Source: Rugosibacter sp.
GTDB taxonomy: Bacteria; Pseudomonadota; Gammaproteobacteria; Burkholderiales; Rhodocyclaceae
Direction of reading: 5' to 3'
NCBI GenBank assembly: GCA_004322535.1
Contig: SCUZ01000103.1
Coordinates: 1-64,000, forward strand
DNA length: 64,000 bases
Below are positions 9,491 to 17,837 of this stretch, in pieces. Numbering within the stretch: the stretch's first letter is position 1; every line of letters starts with the position of its first letter. The position numbers and the translations under genes are program-made. The notes under the pieces were generated by a model. The model did no database searches and was not told the origin of the DNA. It was given only the letters and a program-made list of their open reading frames with translations.

Positions 9491-10057
9491 ATGAAAGCCA
9501 AGTTTACCCTGCTTACCCTTTCTGTTTCACTTGCCTTGGGTCTTGCCTCCAGTCTTGCATTCGCCGAAAGTGGCGGCATAGGTTCAGTCACCGTCACTCC
9601 GAACCCTGCCCAAGCCGGACAAGCGGTCACCATCACCATTGCGGCGGAAGGAGAAGCACCCAGCCTCTGCGGGTTAGCGGTTGAATTTGGCGATGGCACG
9701 GGAGATAAGATCAAGATCAATGGTTCTGACGCAAAATTTCCAGTCACGCTCGCCAAGGCCTATGCCCATCCCGGCACTTATGTCGTGAAAGCCGAAGGCA
9801 AAAAAATTACCACGCATTTCCGTTGTGCTGGTGAAGCCACGGCCACCGTGGTTGTCCAGAGCGCCGCCGCTGCTGCACCCAGCTGCCCATCCGGCTACAA
9901 AATGACGGGTAAACCAAGCCGCACCGGGGCTTACCGCTGCAAAGCCGGCAAGGGCATCGTTGCCCCTGAGGCGAATCTGGTTTGCCCGCCACCACTGGCT
10001 GCTTACAAAACCAAAACAACCGTCGGTTGTCAGGATGTCAAACAGACCAAGAAATAA
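9491..10057 (+). CDS. Secreted protein with a PKD-like domain
   Basis: The 188-residue product has a clear signal peptide (MKAKFTLLTLSVSLALGLASSLAFA). One domain of about 85 residues follows and resembles the PKD/Ig-like fold: SVTVTPNPAQAGQAVTITI, then VEFGDGTG and AYAHPGTYVVKA. The last third is rich in cysteine pairs (CPSGY, YRCKAG, CPPP, GCQD), suggesting disulfides in the periplasm or outside the cell. The ATG at 9491 has a GAGGAG ribosome site eight bases before it. It is divergent from the AsmA-like gene and closed by a strong terminator. I do not recognise a specific function. Confidence 0.75.
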   Translation: MKAKFTLLTLSVSLALGLASSLAFAESGGIGSVTVTPNPAQAGQAVTITIAAEGEAPSLCGLAVEFGDGTGDKIKINGSDAKFPVTLAKAYAHPGTYVVKAEGKKITTHFRCAGEATATVVVQSAAAAAPSCPSGYKMTGKPSRTGAYRCKAGKGIVAPEANLVCPPPLAAYKTKTTVGCQDVKQTKK

Positions 10058-10083
10058 GCATCGATAGCGTAAAAAAGCGCATG

Positions 10084-10121
10084 AAAAAGCCGCGCCTGAC
10101 AGGTGTCAGGCGCGGCTTTTC
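10084..10121. terminator. Rho-independent terminator
   Basis: An inverted repeat GCCGCGCCTGAC / GTCAGGCGCGGC with a 4-base loop is flanked by five A on the left and four T on the right. It can serve both the PKD-like gene on the plus strand and the porin on the minus strand. Confidence 0.92.
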
Positions 10122-10147
10122 TGTAGACAGCCGTTGTCAGAGTGGTC

Positions 10148-11372
10148 TCAGAAAGTATGCCTGATGCCAAACTGAAAGCCGGATAACCTGACATCATCTC
10201 CGATCGTCACTGCGGAATTTTCACTGGCATACCCGTTGCCAAAATCATAACCGCCATGACCGCTGGTATTCGTCCCTGTTTTTGCATCATTGCACAAAGC
10301 CGCATAATTCGCCTTGAGTAGGGTACGCTTGGACAACGAATGCTCGAAGCCAACAGAATAAAACTTCGCGCCGGTGTCCTCACCCGACAAGTAAGGCGAT
10401 GTCGTAGCGCCTATCGCGCTGCCGGAAATATCCCGGGAGCGATAATACTGACTTGTCAATTTGCCGTTTGCCATCACCTGATACGTTGCACCAACACCCC
10501 AGGTGTTTTGCTTGATTTTTCCCAGGCTGCCTTTGGCTGTCGCCTGTCCAAAGAGGGCACGCACACTGAACTGGTCGCCCTCATACTTGCCTGCAAAACG
10601 CAATTCATCAAGTTTTTCACAGCCCCCAACCCGGCCAACCCACCTGGGCCAAAGCCGGGGAAACCGGTCTCATTGCGCTCGGAGAGCTTGCCATACCCGA
10701 CACCTGCCAACCAGCGACCATTAACATACTTCACCCCGGAATCAAAAGCGATCGGCCGAAACCGCGTACCGGGGTTTTCCATTTTATCTTCCGGCGTTTG
10801 CCAGGCCAGAATGACTTGCAACCCGCCAAAAACCGGTGACATGTAGCCGATCCCGTTTTTGAAGCGAACATCCCACATCGAAGGGCCCGAGCGTGTACCG
10901 GTTCTGATCCTGCCATCATCGAACACCCCGCCCAATTTGCCCACAATGGCGCGATTGCTGGCAATACCGTCACTGTCCACATTCACATCCACGGCTTCTA
11001 CCAGCGCACGCGTGGGGCCGGTGGCGTTACCCAGAACGACCACACCCCAGCTACTCGCAATCCCCACGAAATTATCGCGGTTGGTATCCAGCGCCCCGCC
11101 TTTATCGAAATTTGCACTGGACTCGAATTGAAATATCGCCGTCAAGCCATTGCCCAAGTTTTCAGCGCCCTTGAAACCGAGACGTGAACCATTGCTGGAA
11201 ACGCGGTTAAAGCTGGGGTTGTTCGCTGTCGTTTTTCCATCGCTTACATGAATGACATCAAACGTGGCATCCGCCACGCCATACAGGGTGACAGCCGATT
11301 GCGCCCCTGCTTCGCCATAAACCAGCCAGAATAGAAAAGCCGCCGCCCTTTTCTTTTACCAGGTCTACTCAT
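10148..11372 (-). pseudogene. Gram-negative porin with two frameshifts
   Basis: A beta-proteobacterial trimeric porin (OmpC/Porin_4 type), read in three frames. The first ATG is at 11372 (MSRPGK). The signal peptide core (KKRAAAFLFWLVYGEAGAQS) continues in the next frame and joins SAVTLYGVADATFDVIH, the usual mature start. The body runs to about 10620, then the frame changes again before LRFAGKYEGDQFS and the end GFQFGIRHTF, with the C-terminal Phe needed for outer-membrane insertion. Both shifts are repaired by adding one A on the coding strand: in the run at 11349-11357 and in the five-A run at 10613-10617. Either this is a decaying gene or the reads miscounted homopolymers. Confidence 0.85.
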
Positions 11373-11409
11373 CTTCTTTTCTCTTCCTGAATGTAAAAAT
11401 TAATTCGGT

Positions 11410-12930
11410 TTAACCTGCCTGTCCACTCAACCCACGGCGGTAATGGATGGCTTCGGCCACCTGCGGCGCGCCGATGGATTCGGCATCGGCAAGATCGGCA
11501 ATGCTGCGTGCCACTTTCAAAATACGATGATAACCACGCGCGGACAACGACAGCCGCGCCATAGCTTGCGCAAGCAACTGGGCACCAGCTAAGTCAGGCG
11601 TGGCGTGCTCACTAATCTCATTCGGCGTGAGCTGTGCGTTAGGCTTGCCCTGCCGCGCCAGTTGCCGATCACGCGCGGCCATCACTCGACCACGCACCGT
11701 GGTTGATGTTTCGCCAATCGTTCGCGTCGATAATTCCGCTTCGGAAATGGCCGGTACATCCACCATCAGATCAATTCGATCCAACAACGGGCCGGATAGT
11801 TTGCCGCGATAACGCGACACCTGATCGGGCGTGCAACGACATTTACCGGAAGAGTGGCCAAGCCAGCCACAGGGGCACGGGTTCATTGCGGCAATGAGCT
11901 GAAAACGTGCTGGAAACTCAGCCCGCCGCGCAGCGCGTGCAATATGGATATGCCCGGTTTCCAGCGGCTCGCGCAGCGCTTCGAGCACGCCGCGCTGAAA
12001 CTCGGGCAGCTCATCCAGAAACAGCGTGCCGTTATGCGCCAGCGAAATCTCGCCCGGACGCGGCATACTGCCACCCCCGACCAGCGCTGCGGTTGATGCG
12101 GAATGATGCGGCGCACGGAAAGCGCGCCGTCCCCAGTGCTCGAGTTTGAAGAGTCCCGCCAAAGAGTGCACAGCGGCCGCAGCCAGGGCTTCATCATCCG
12201 TCATCGGCGGCAGCAAACCTGTCAAGCGTTGCGCCAGCATCGATTTACCCGCGCCCGGCGGGCCACTCATGAGCAAGCTGTGGCCGCCTGCCGCTGCCAC
12301 TTCGAGTGCGCGTTTGGCCGGCACCTGGCCCCTGACCTCGGCAAGATCGGGATAATGCGCAAAAGTCGGCGCTGGTGATACGGCGTGAGGGGCGATCGTT
12401 TCGCGCCCCGAGAGATGCGCGCACACCTGGAGCAGGTTTTTTGCAGGCAGTATGGTCATATCTGCGATCAGTGCAGCCTCTGGCGCACTGTCTGTTGGCA
12501 AGATGAATACACGCCTGACGGCTGTCTCGTGCGGTGCAGTAGACATCGCCGCACACATCGCCAAAGCGCCGCGAATAGCGCGCAACTCGCCAGAGAGTGC
12601 CAGCTCGCCGGCAAACTCGTATTCGTCCAGCATAGGCGCTTTGAGTTGTCCGGACGCAATCAGGATGCCTAAGGCAATGGGCAAATCAAAGCGGCCGGAT
12701 TCTTTGGGTAAATCAGCCGGCGCGAGATTCACCGTAATGCGCCGCTGCGGAAACTCAAACCCGCAATTTTGAATGGCCGCACGTACCCGATCGCGCGCTT
12801 CCTTGACTTCCGTATCGGGTAAACCCACGAGAGTGAATGTGGGCAACCCACCCGTCAAATGCACTTCGACAGTGACTTCCGGCGCCGACAACCCCGCTAA
12901 CGCTCGCGAACGAAGAACTGCTAGCGCCAT
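11410..12930 (-). CDS. comM: YifB/ComM family Mg-chelatase-like AAA+ ATPase
   Basis: A 506-residue AAA+ protein. ComM helicases promote branch migration of incoming DNA during natural transformation. The N-terminal Lon-protease-like domain covers about 1-170 (LVGLPDTEVKEARDRVRAA). The AAA+ core has Walker A GPPGAGKSM and Walker B LFLDELPEF. The zinc-type segment is NPCPCGWLGHSSGKCRC, and the magnesium-chelatase C-terminal domain follows. The linker between the first two domains carries a dispersed repeat, read as VSPAPTF. It is 19 bp from ubiK on the same strand. Together with pilT and pilU it hints at competence. Confidence 0.93.
   Translation of the reverse strand: MALAVLRSRALAGLSAPEVTVEVHLTGGLPTFTLVGLPDTEVKEARDRVRAAIQNCGFEFPQRRITVNLAPADLPKESGRFDLPIALGILIASGQLKAPMLDEYEFAGELALSGELRAIRGALAMCAAMSTAPHETAVRRVFILPTDSAPEAALIADMTILPAKNLLQVCAHLSGRETIAPHAVSPAPTFAHYPDLAEVRGQVPAKRALEVAAAGGHSLLMSGPPGAGKSMLAQRLTGLLPPMTDDEALAAAAVHSLAGLFKLEHWGRRAFRAPHHSASTAALVGGGSMPRPGEISLAHNGTLFLDELPEFQRGVLEALREPLETGHIHIARAARRAEFPARFQLIAAMNPCPCGWLGHSSGKCRCTPDQVSRYRGKLSGPLLDRIDLMVDVPAISEAELSTRTIGETSTTVRGRVMAARDRQLARQGKPNAQLTPNEISEHATPDLAGAQLLAQAMARLSLSARGYHRILKVARSIADLADAESIGAPQVAEAIHYRRGLSGQAG
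12362..12385 (+). repeat. Dispersed 24-bp motif, copy 3
   Basis: A perfect match to the consensus. It lies in the interdomain linker of comM and is read on the coding strand as HAVSPAPTF. Confidence 0.85.
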
Positions 12931-12949
12931 TAGACCAAATCAGGCTAAA

Positions 12950-13198
12950 TTATTTCTGCTTGCCAGCACGCGCCGCTTCAAGCTCGGCGACACGCTGCTC
13001 AAGTGCGGCAAGCTTTTCAGACGTGCGGCTGAGCACTTCACGCTGCACGTCGAACTCTTCACGCGTGACCAGATCAAGTTTGGCAAAAAAGCTGGCGAGT
13101 AGCGCCCGCGCATTTTTTTCAACATCGCCCACGGGGGATGCGGCCATGGCAGCGGCGATACGGGATGAGATTTCTTCAAATATTTTGGGATTGAGCAT
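12950..13198 (-). CDS. ubiK: Ubiquinone biosynthesis accessory factor UbiK
   Basis: An 82-residue BMFP-type protein (formerly YqiC) that helps organise the soluble ubiquinone-biosynthesis complex. The N-terminal part is amphipathic (MLNPKIFEEISSRIAAAM). The C-terminal half is a coiled coil (SEKLAALEQRVAELEAA) followed by a basic tail. I chose the ATG at 13198 because a GAGGA ribosome site lies about 8 bases upstream; an alternative start five codons earlier lacks one. Confidence 0.88.
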   Translation of the reverse strand: MLNPKIFEEISSRIAAAMAASPVGDVEKNARALLASFFAKLDLVTREEFDVQREVLSRTSEKLAALEQRVAELEAARAGKQK

Positions 13199-13344
13199 GG
13201 CTGGATTCCTCAATGAAAAATCAGTCTAGCACGGGATTTTCGCTATTATCCCTTGATGACTCGCTGCGCATGCTCACGTTCAGTGAAACGAGTTGGCAAT
13301 CTCAATTTGCACAAAATAAGGAGCAATCACAGAAAAAGCACAGC

Positions 13345-13359
13345 GCACCCAGATGGTGC
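13345..13359 (+). promoter_or_regulatory. NtrC (NRI) binding site
   Basis: GCAC-N7-GTGC with full dyad symmetry (GCACC, five bases, GGTGC) matches the NtrC consensus. It lies about 110 bp upstream of the -24 element, a normal enhancer distance. A second, looser pair with a 9-base spacer is at 13374-13390. Confidence 0.72.
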
Positions 13360-13467
13360 ATTGCCGGGTCAGCGCACATCATTATAGTGCATTCCCACAC
13401 AGCATACTCGCAAAAACGTACTGGAAATTGATCGTTACTTACTGATAATTAAGTATGTTTATTGCTA

Positions 13468-13483
13468 TGGCACAATCCTCGCT
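13468..13483 (+). promoter_or_regulatory. Sigma-54 promoter
   Basis: TGGCAC-A-N4-TCGCT matches the -24/-12 consensus (TGGCACR-N4-TTGCW) except for one base, with the invariant GG and GC correctly spaced. It sits 50 bp before the truncated first ORF and 180 bp before glnK, as expected for a nitrogen-regulated operon. Confidence 0.78.
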
Positions 13484-13532
13484 TTAGTAATCCTGCTTTT
13501 TAATTCCACGTTTAATCCTTAGGAGAAGAACC

Positions 13533-14001
<469 letters not shown>

Positions 14002-14014
14002 GGGGAATGCTATT

Positions 14015-15550
14015 ATGAAAAAACTACTCGCTGTTTTGCTGGCAGCCTGCGCTATTGGTGCCGGCAGCTTGGCATGGGCGGACGACAAGCCCGCCGAAGC
14101 TACCACCACCGCCACTACGGCTCCATCCGCTACGCCAGCTGTTGATGCCGCCGCTGCAGCACCTGCTGCTGCACCTGCACCCGCTGAAGCGACTCCCGTT
14201 GCCACCGCACCGACCCCCAATAAAGGGGATACCGCCTGGATGATGATGTCAACAGCACTCGTGCTTTTGATGTCTGTCCCCGCACTGGCTTTGTTTTATG
14301 GCGGCCTGGTGCGCACCAAGAACATGCTCTCGGTGCTCATGCAGGTGTTCGTCGTGTTCTCGCTGATTACCGTGCTGTGGTGTGTGTATGGCTACAGCTT
14401 GGCGTTCACTGAGGGCAGTGGTGCCACCAGCGCCTACTTTGGCGGCTTCGACCGGATCTTCCTCAAGGGCGTATTTGATGCGGCCACCGGCACATTTGCG
14501 TTGGGTGCCACGTTCAGCAAAGCCACGCCGATGTATGAAATCGTTTTCGTCGCCTTCCAGGCCACATTTGCCGCCATTACGGTTTGTCTGATTTTTGGCT
14601 CACTGGTTGAACGCGTCAAATTCTCGGCGATCCTGATTTTTTCGGTGATCTGGTTCACCATCAGCTACATCCCGATCGCTCACATGGTTTGGTTCTGGCC
14701 TGGCCCGGATGCCTACACCGCAGCGGGTGTCGTTGATGCAACCAATGCCAAGGCAGGTTTGCTCTGGCAGTGGGGCGCGCTGGACTTCGCTGGTGGCACG
14801 GTGGTGCATATCAACGCTGGTGTAGCCGGTCTGGTGGGTGCCTTCATGTTGGGCAAACGTATCGGTTTCGGTAAAGAAGCCATGTCGCCACATAGTCTGA
14901 CCATGACCATGATCGGTGCCTCGCTGCTGTGGTTTGGCTGGTTCGGCTTTAACGCCGGCTCTGCTCTGGAAGCCAACGGCTCTGCTGCACTGGCCTTCAT
15001 GAACACCTATCTTGCCACCGCTTGTGCAGTACTGTCATGGATGTTTAGTGAATGGCTCATCAAAGGCAAGCCTTCCATGCTGGGCGCTGCTTCCGGCGCG
15101 GTTGCAGGTCTGGTGGCGATTACACCCGCTGCGGGTAACGTAGGTATCCCAGGTGCCTTCGCAATCGGTCTTCTGGTTGGGCCACTTTGCTTCTGGGGTG
15201 TTACCGGCTTGAAGAAAATGTTGCGGGTTGATGATGCACTTGACGTCTTCGGGGTGCATGCGCTGGGTGGTATCTTTGGTGCGCTGATGACGGGTGTTTT
15301 CAACTCTCCCAGTCTGGGTGGGCCAGGGTTCTACAACAATTGGTTCGAGATGAAGCCAGGTTACGGTGCCATTCTCGACCAGTTGATCATCCAAGCCAAA
15401 GCAGTCGGTTTGACAGTCGTCTGGACAACCATTGCTGCACTCATTGCCTTCAAGATTGCCGATTTGATCGTCGGTCTGCGCGTCCCAGAAGATGAAGAAC
15501 GCGAAGGACTGGACATCACCTCACACGGCGAAGCCGCTTATCACGACTAA
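14015..15550 (+). CDS. amtB: Ammonium transporter
   Basis: A 511-residue Amt channel. A signal peptide (MKKLLAVLLAACAIGAGSLAWA) is followed by a low-complexity Ala/Pro/Thr linker to about residue 70. Eleven membrane helices come next: DTAWMMMSTALVLLMSVPALALFYGGLVR is the usual first one. The pore signatures GGTVVHINAGVAGLVGA and FGVHALGGIFGALMTG carry the twin histidines. The ATG at 14015 is preceded by AGGGGAA. It conducts ammonium in the inner membrane under control of GlnK, with which it forms one transcription unit. Confidence 0.95.
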   Translation: MKKLLAVLLAACAIGAGSLAWADDKPAEATTTATTAPSATPAVDAAAAAPAAAPAPAEATPVATAPTPNKGDTAWMMMSTALVLLMSVPALALFYGGLVRTKNMLSVLMQVFVVFSLITVLWCVYGYSLAFTEGSGATSAYFGGFDRIFLKGVFDAATGTFALGATFSKATPMYEIVFVAFQATFAAITVCLIFGSLVERVKFSAILIFSVIWFTISYIPIAHMVWFWPGPDAYTAAGVVDATNAKAGLLWQWGALDFAGGTVVHINAGVAGLVGAFMLGKRIGFGKEAMSPHSLTMTMIGASLLWFGWFGFNAGSALEANGSAALAFMNTYLATACAVLSWMFSEWLIKGKPSMLGAASGAVAGLVAITPAAGNVGIPGAFAIGLLVGPLCFWGVTGLKKMLRVDDALDVFGVHALGGIFGALMTGVFNSPSLGGPGFYNNWFEMKPGYGAILDQLIIQAKAVGLTVVWTTIAALIAFKIADLIVGLRVPEDEEREGLDITSHGEAAYHD

Positions 15551-15558
15551 CAAGCACT

Positions 15559-15584
15559 ACCCTCTTGCCATCTGACAAGAGGGT
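15559..15584 (+). terminator. Hairpin after amtB
   Basis: ACCCTCTTG / CAAGAGGGT form a 9-bp stem directly behind the amtB stop. No strong T tract follows, so it may be an mRNA-stabilising hairpin ahead of the real terminator. Confidence 0.55.
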
Positions 15585-15609
15585 AAATCTTGCAAGCCCG
15601 TACCTTTAA

Positions 15610-15636
15610 GGGCGCTCTAAGTAGAGCGCCCTTTTT
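15610..15636. terminator. Rho-independent terminator between amtB and a dehydrogenase gene
   Basis: GGGCGCTC / GAGCGCCC stem with a 6-base loop and a TTTTT tail. It lies between the convergent amtB and the minus-strand gene starting its 3' end at 15639. Confidence 0.88.
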
Positions 15637-15638
15637 AT

Positions 15639-16619
15639 TTATGTGCCGGCAAATACTTCGGGATTCACACAGTCACGCGGACGCTGTCCGGTTAATGCCT
15701 CAATTAAATTATCCACGGCACGCATGCCCATTGCCATCCGCGCCTGATAAGACGCCGAGCCAATGTGCGGCGTGAGCACAACATTATCCAGCGTCAGAAA
15801 ATCCGGATTGAACTTCGGCTCTCCTTCAAACACATCCACACCTGCACCGCAAATTCGGCGCTCGCGTAACGCCGTGATTAGCGCTGCATCGTCCACAATA
15901 CCCCCGCGCGCCACATTGACGAGATGCGCAGTCGGCTTCATCAATCTCAATTCGGCCGCCCCGATGTAATGCTGCACGGCGGGCGAATAAGGTAAAAGCA
16001 GGACAACGAAATCCGCTTCGCGCAGAAGAGTTTCTTTATCCACCCACGTGGCATTGTGTTGGGCCTCGATGTCGGCAGGCAAGCGGGATCGGTTGTGATA
16101 AATCGTTTTCATGCCAAACCCGGTCGCTCGCCGCGCCAAGGCCTGGCCAATCCGCCCCATGCCAAAAATACCCAAGGTGGCGTGGTGCACATCCGTACCT
16201 AGCCAAAGATCATAGCGCCATGCACCCCATTGACCCTCGCGCAACCAGCGTTCGGCCATTGGTAACCGCCGTGACACCGCCATCAGCAATGCCCAGGCGA
16301 GATCGGCTGTTGTTTCAGTCAATACGTCCGGCGTGTTGGCCACCATGATGCCCGCCCGCGTGCATGCCGCCACATCGATATTGTTGTAACCCACGCCGAC
16401 ATTGCATGCAGCGCGTAATTGCGGCGCGGCAACGATACTCTCGGCGGTCAGTGGGTCGGCCACCGAGAGCAATATGCCCGCCTTATCGGCCAGTCGGGCT
16501 TTTAATTCAGCGGGCGGCAGACCGTCGTTGCTGGCGTGGTCATCGACCTCAAAATACGCTTGCAGCCGCACCACCAATTCCGGAAAAAACTTGCGTGTAA
16601 CAAGCACCTTCGGTTTCAT
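15639..16619 (-). CDS. D-2-hydroxyacid dehydrogenase (glyoxylate/hydroxypyruvate reductase type)
   Basis: A 326-residue NAD(P)-dependent oxidoreductase. The nucleotide-binding glycine motif is LGIFGMGRIGQALARR at about 150-165. Catalytic residues are in NVARGGIVDD (Arg), EGEP (Glu) and LTPHIGSAS (His). This pattern matches GhrB-like enzymes that reduce glyoxylate, hydroxypyruvate or 2-ketogluconate; the substrate cannot be chosen from sequence alone. It appears to be a single-gene unit, divergent from mscL. Confidence 0.88.
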   Translation of the reverse strand: MKPKVLVTRKFFPELVVRLQAYFEVDDHASNDGLPPAELKARLADKAGILLSVADPLTAESIVAAPQLRAACNVGVGYNNIDVAACTRAGIMVANTPDVLTETTADLAWALLMAVSRRLPMAERWLREGQWGAWRYDLWLGTDVHHATLGIFGMGRIGQALARRATGFGMKTIYHNRSRLPADIEAQHNATWVDKETLLREADFVVLLLPYSPAVQHYIGAAELRLMKPTAHLVNVARGGIVDDAALITALRERRICGAGVDVFEGEPKFNPDFLTLDNVVLTPHIGSASYQARMAMGMRAVDNLIEALTGQRPRDCVNPEVFAGT

Positions 16620-16734
16620 TGTGATCTCCTGATCCTGAGTTATTTGTGAATGATTTCATATGCCATGCCGCTTATACTTCTGCCGGGAATGTTATCTCCC
16701 CTTCACATTCGTGTTTTTAACTCAGGAGAAAACC

Positions 16735-17163
16735 ATGGGCATGATGCAAGAATTTCGCGATTTCGCAGTCAAGGGCAATGTCATGGACTTGGCTGTCGGT
16801 GTCATCATTGGGGGCGCATTCGGCAAGATTGTCGATTCGCTCGTCAAGGACATCATCATGCCATTGATCGGCAAAGTCGTTGGCAATGTCAATTTCACCG
16901 AGATGTTCATACAACTCTCGCCTCCAGCCAAGCCGATCGAGGGCGCTGCAACGTATGAATCACTGACCAAAGCAGGGGCTTCATTATTAGCTTATGGCAA
17001 CTTCTTGACCATTTTGATCAACTTCATCATTCTTGCTTTTGTTATTTTCCAGATGATCAAAATGGTTAATCGCCTGAAAGGCCCTGCACCTGCTGCAGCG
17101 CCTGCAGTCACGCCAGAAGACATTGTGCTGCTGCGTGAAATTCGCGACACTTTGAAGAAATAA
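16735..17163 (+). CDS. mscL: Large-conductance mechanosensitive channel
   Basis: A 142-residue pore protein that opens under hypo-osmotic membrane tension. The N-terminal helix [20 protein letters not shown] and TM1 ([23 protein letters not shown]) contain the classic gate. TM2 is [21 protein letters not shown]. The C-terminal bundle ends in ILLREIRD-like residues. I chose the ATG at 16735 because a CAGGAG ribosome site lies 7 bases before it. A bidirectional terminator follows. Confidence 0.95.
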   Translation: MGMMQEFRDFAVKGNVMDLAVGVIIGGAFGKIVDSLVKDIIMPLIGKVVGNVNFTEMFIQLSPPAKPIEGAATYESLTKAGASLLAYGNFLTILINFIILAFVIFQMIKMVNRLKGPAPAAAPAVTPEDIVLLREIRDTLKK

Positions 17164-17193
17164 GTGCAGCAGTAAAATTCGGCGCAGGATTGA

Positions 17194-17230
17194 AATAACC
17201 CGCTATCCAAAGACAGCGGGTTATTTTTTT
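17194..17230. terminator. Bidirectional terminator between mscL and bcp
   Basis: AATAACCCGCT / AGCGGGTTATT stem with a 10-base loop and a run of seven T. It serves mscL and, reading the other way, the peroxiredoxin gene whose stop lies inside the tail. Confidence 0.9.
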
Positions 17231-17835
17231 ATCTGCACCAACCGCGTTAAATCATCCACGATCTCTTTTGAGTGGCGCGATGTATCCACCTGCAGATAGG
17301 CTTTAGCAATCTTGCCCTGCGGATCAATCAGAAACGTATAACGTTTAGCGTACTTGACAACCAGCAAGTCGGACAGCGCACCATAACTGCGAGCAACCGC
17401 TGCATCCTGATCCGCTAACAAAGGAAAGGGCAGGTGGTATTTATCCGCAAATTTTTTGTGGGATGCCGAGTCATCCACACTCACACCCACGATTTGAGCG
17501 CCCAGCGCTGTCAAAGCGTGCAAATCATCGCGAAATTGACAGGCTTCCTGCGTGCAGCCCGGCGTGTCATCTTTCGGATAAAAATAAAGTACTACCCATT
17601 GGCCGCGCAAATCCTGGAGTCGCCATGGTTTGCCGCTCTGGTCGGGCAGCGTAAAGCTTGGCGCCAAGGCGCCAACAACCGGCACATCCGCATAGGCAGG
17701 CAATGCGCTCAGCAAACCCAGACCACCAATCAACGTAAAAAAACGCAGGGAGCGGAAGAAGCGGAGGCACAGCGAACCCACTGTATTCAGCACACTGTCC
17801 GGCTTCATGGATTGGCAAAAATTCTTATGATTCAT
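17221..17835 (-). CDS. bcp: Peroxiredoxin of the BCP type with a signal-like N-terminus
   Basis: A 204-residue thiol peroxidase that reduces organic and hydrogen peroxides. The peroxidatic cysteine is in DDTPGCTQEACQFRD, and a second cysteine five residues on fits the BCP atypical 2-Cys form. The core domain starts near residue 52 (VGALAPSFTLPDQSGK). Unusually for BCP, about 50 residues precede it and include FFTLIGGLGLLSALPAYA-D, which looks like a signal peptide, so the enzyme may be periplasmic. An ATG nine codons later (17808) would keep the signal. The photolyase gene ends 2 bp upstream, suggesting co-transcription. Confidence 0.87.
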   Translation of the reverse strand: MNHKNFCQSMKPDSVLNTVGSLCLRFFRSLRFFTLIGGLGLLSALPAYADVPVVGALAPSFTLPDQSGKPWRLQDLRGQWVVLYFYPKDDTPGCTQEACQFRDDLHALTALGAQIVGVSVDDSASHKKFADKYHLPFPLLADQDAAVARSYGALSDLLVVKYAKRYTFLIDPQGKIAKAYLQVDTSRHSKEIVDDLTRLVQIKK

Positions 17836-17837
17836 GA

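Larger units (their letters stand above)
13199..13532. other. Regulatory intergenic region upstream of glnK-amtB
   Basis: There is no convincing gene. The left part would hold the ubiK promoter. The right part is AT-rich and contains an NtrC-type palindrome (13345-13359), a weaker half-palindrome (13374-13390) and a sigma-54 promoter (13468-13483), all pointing toward the plus-strand glnK-amtB unit. Confidence 0.7.
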
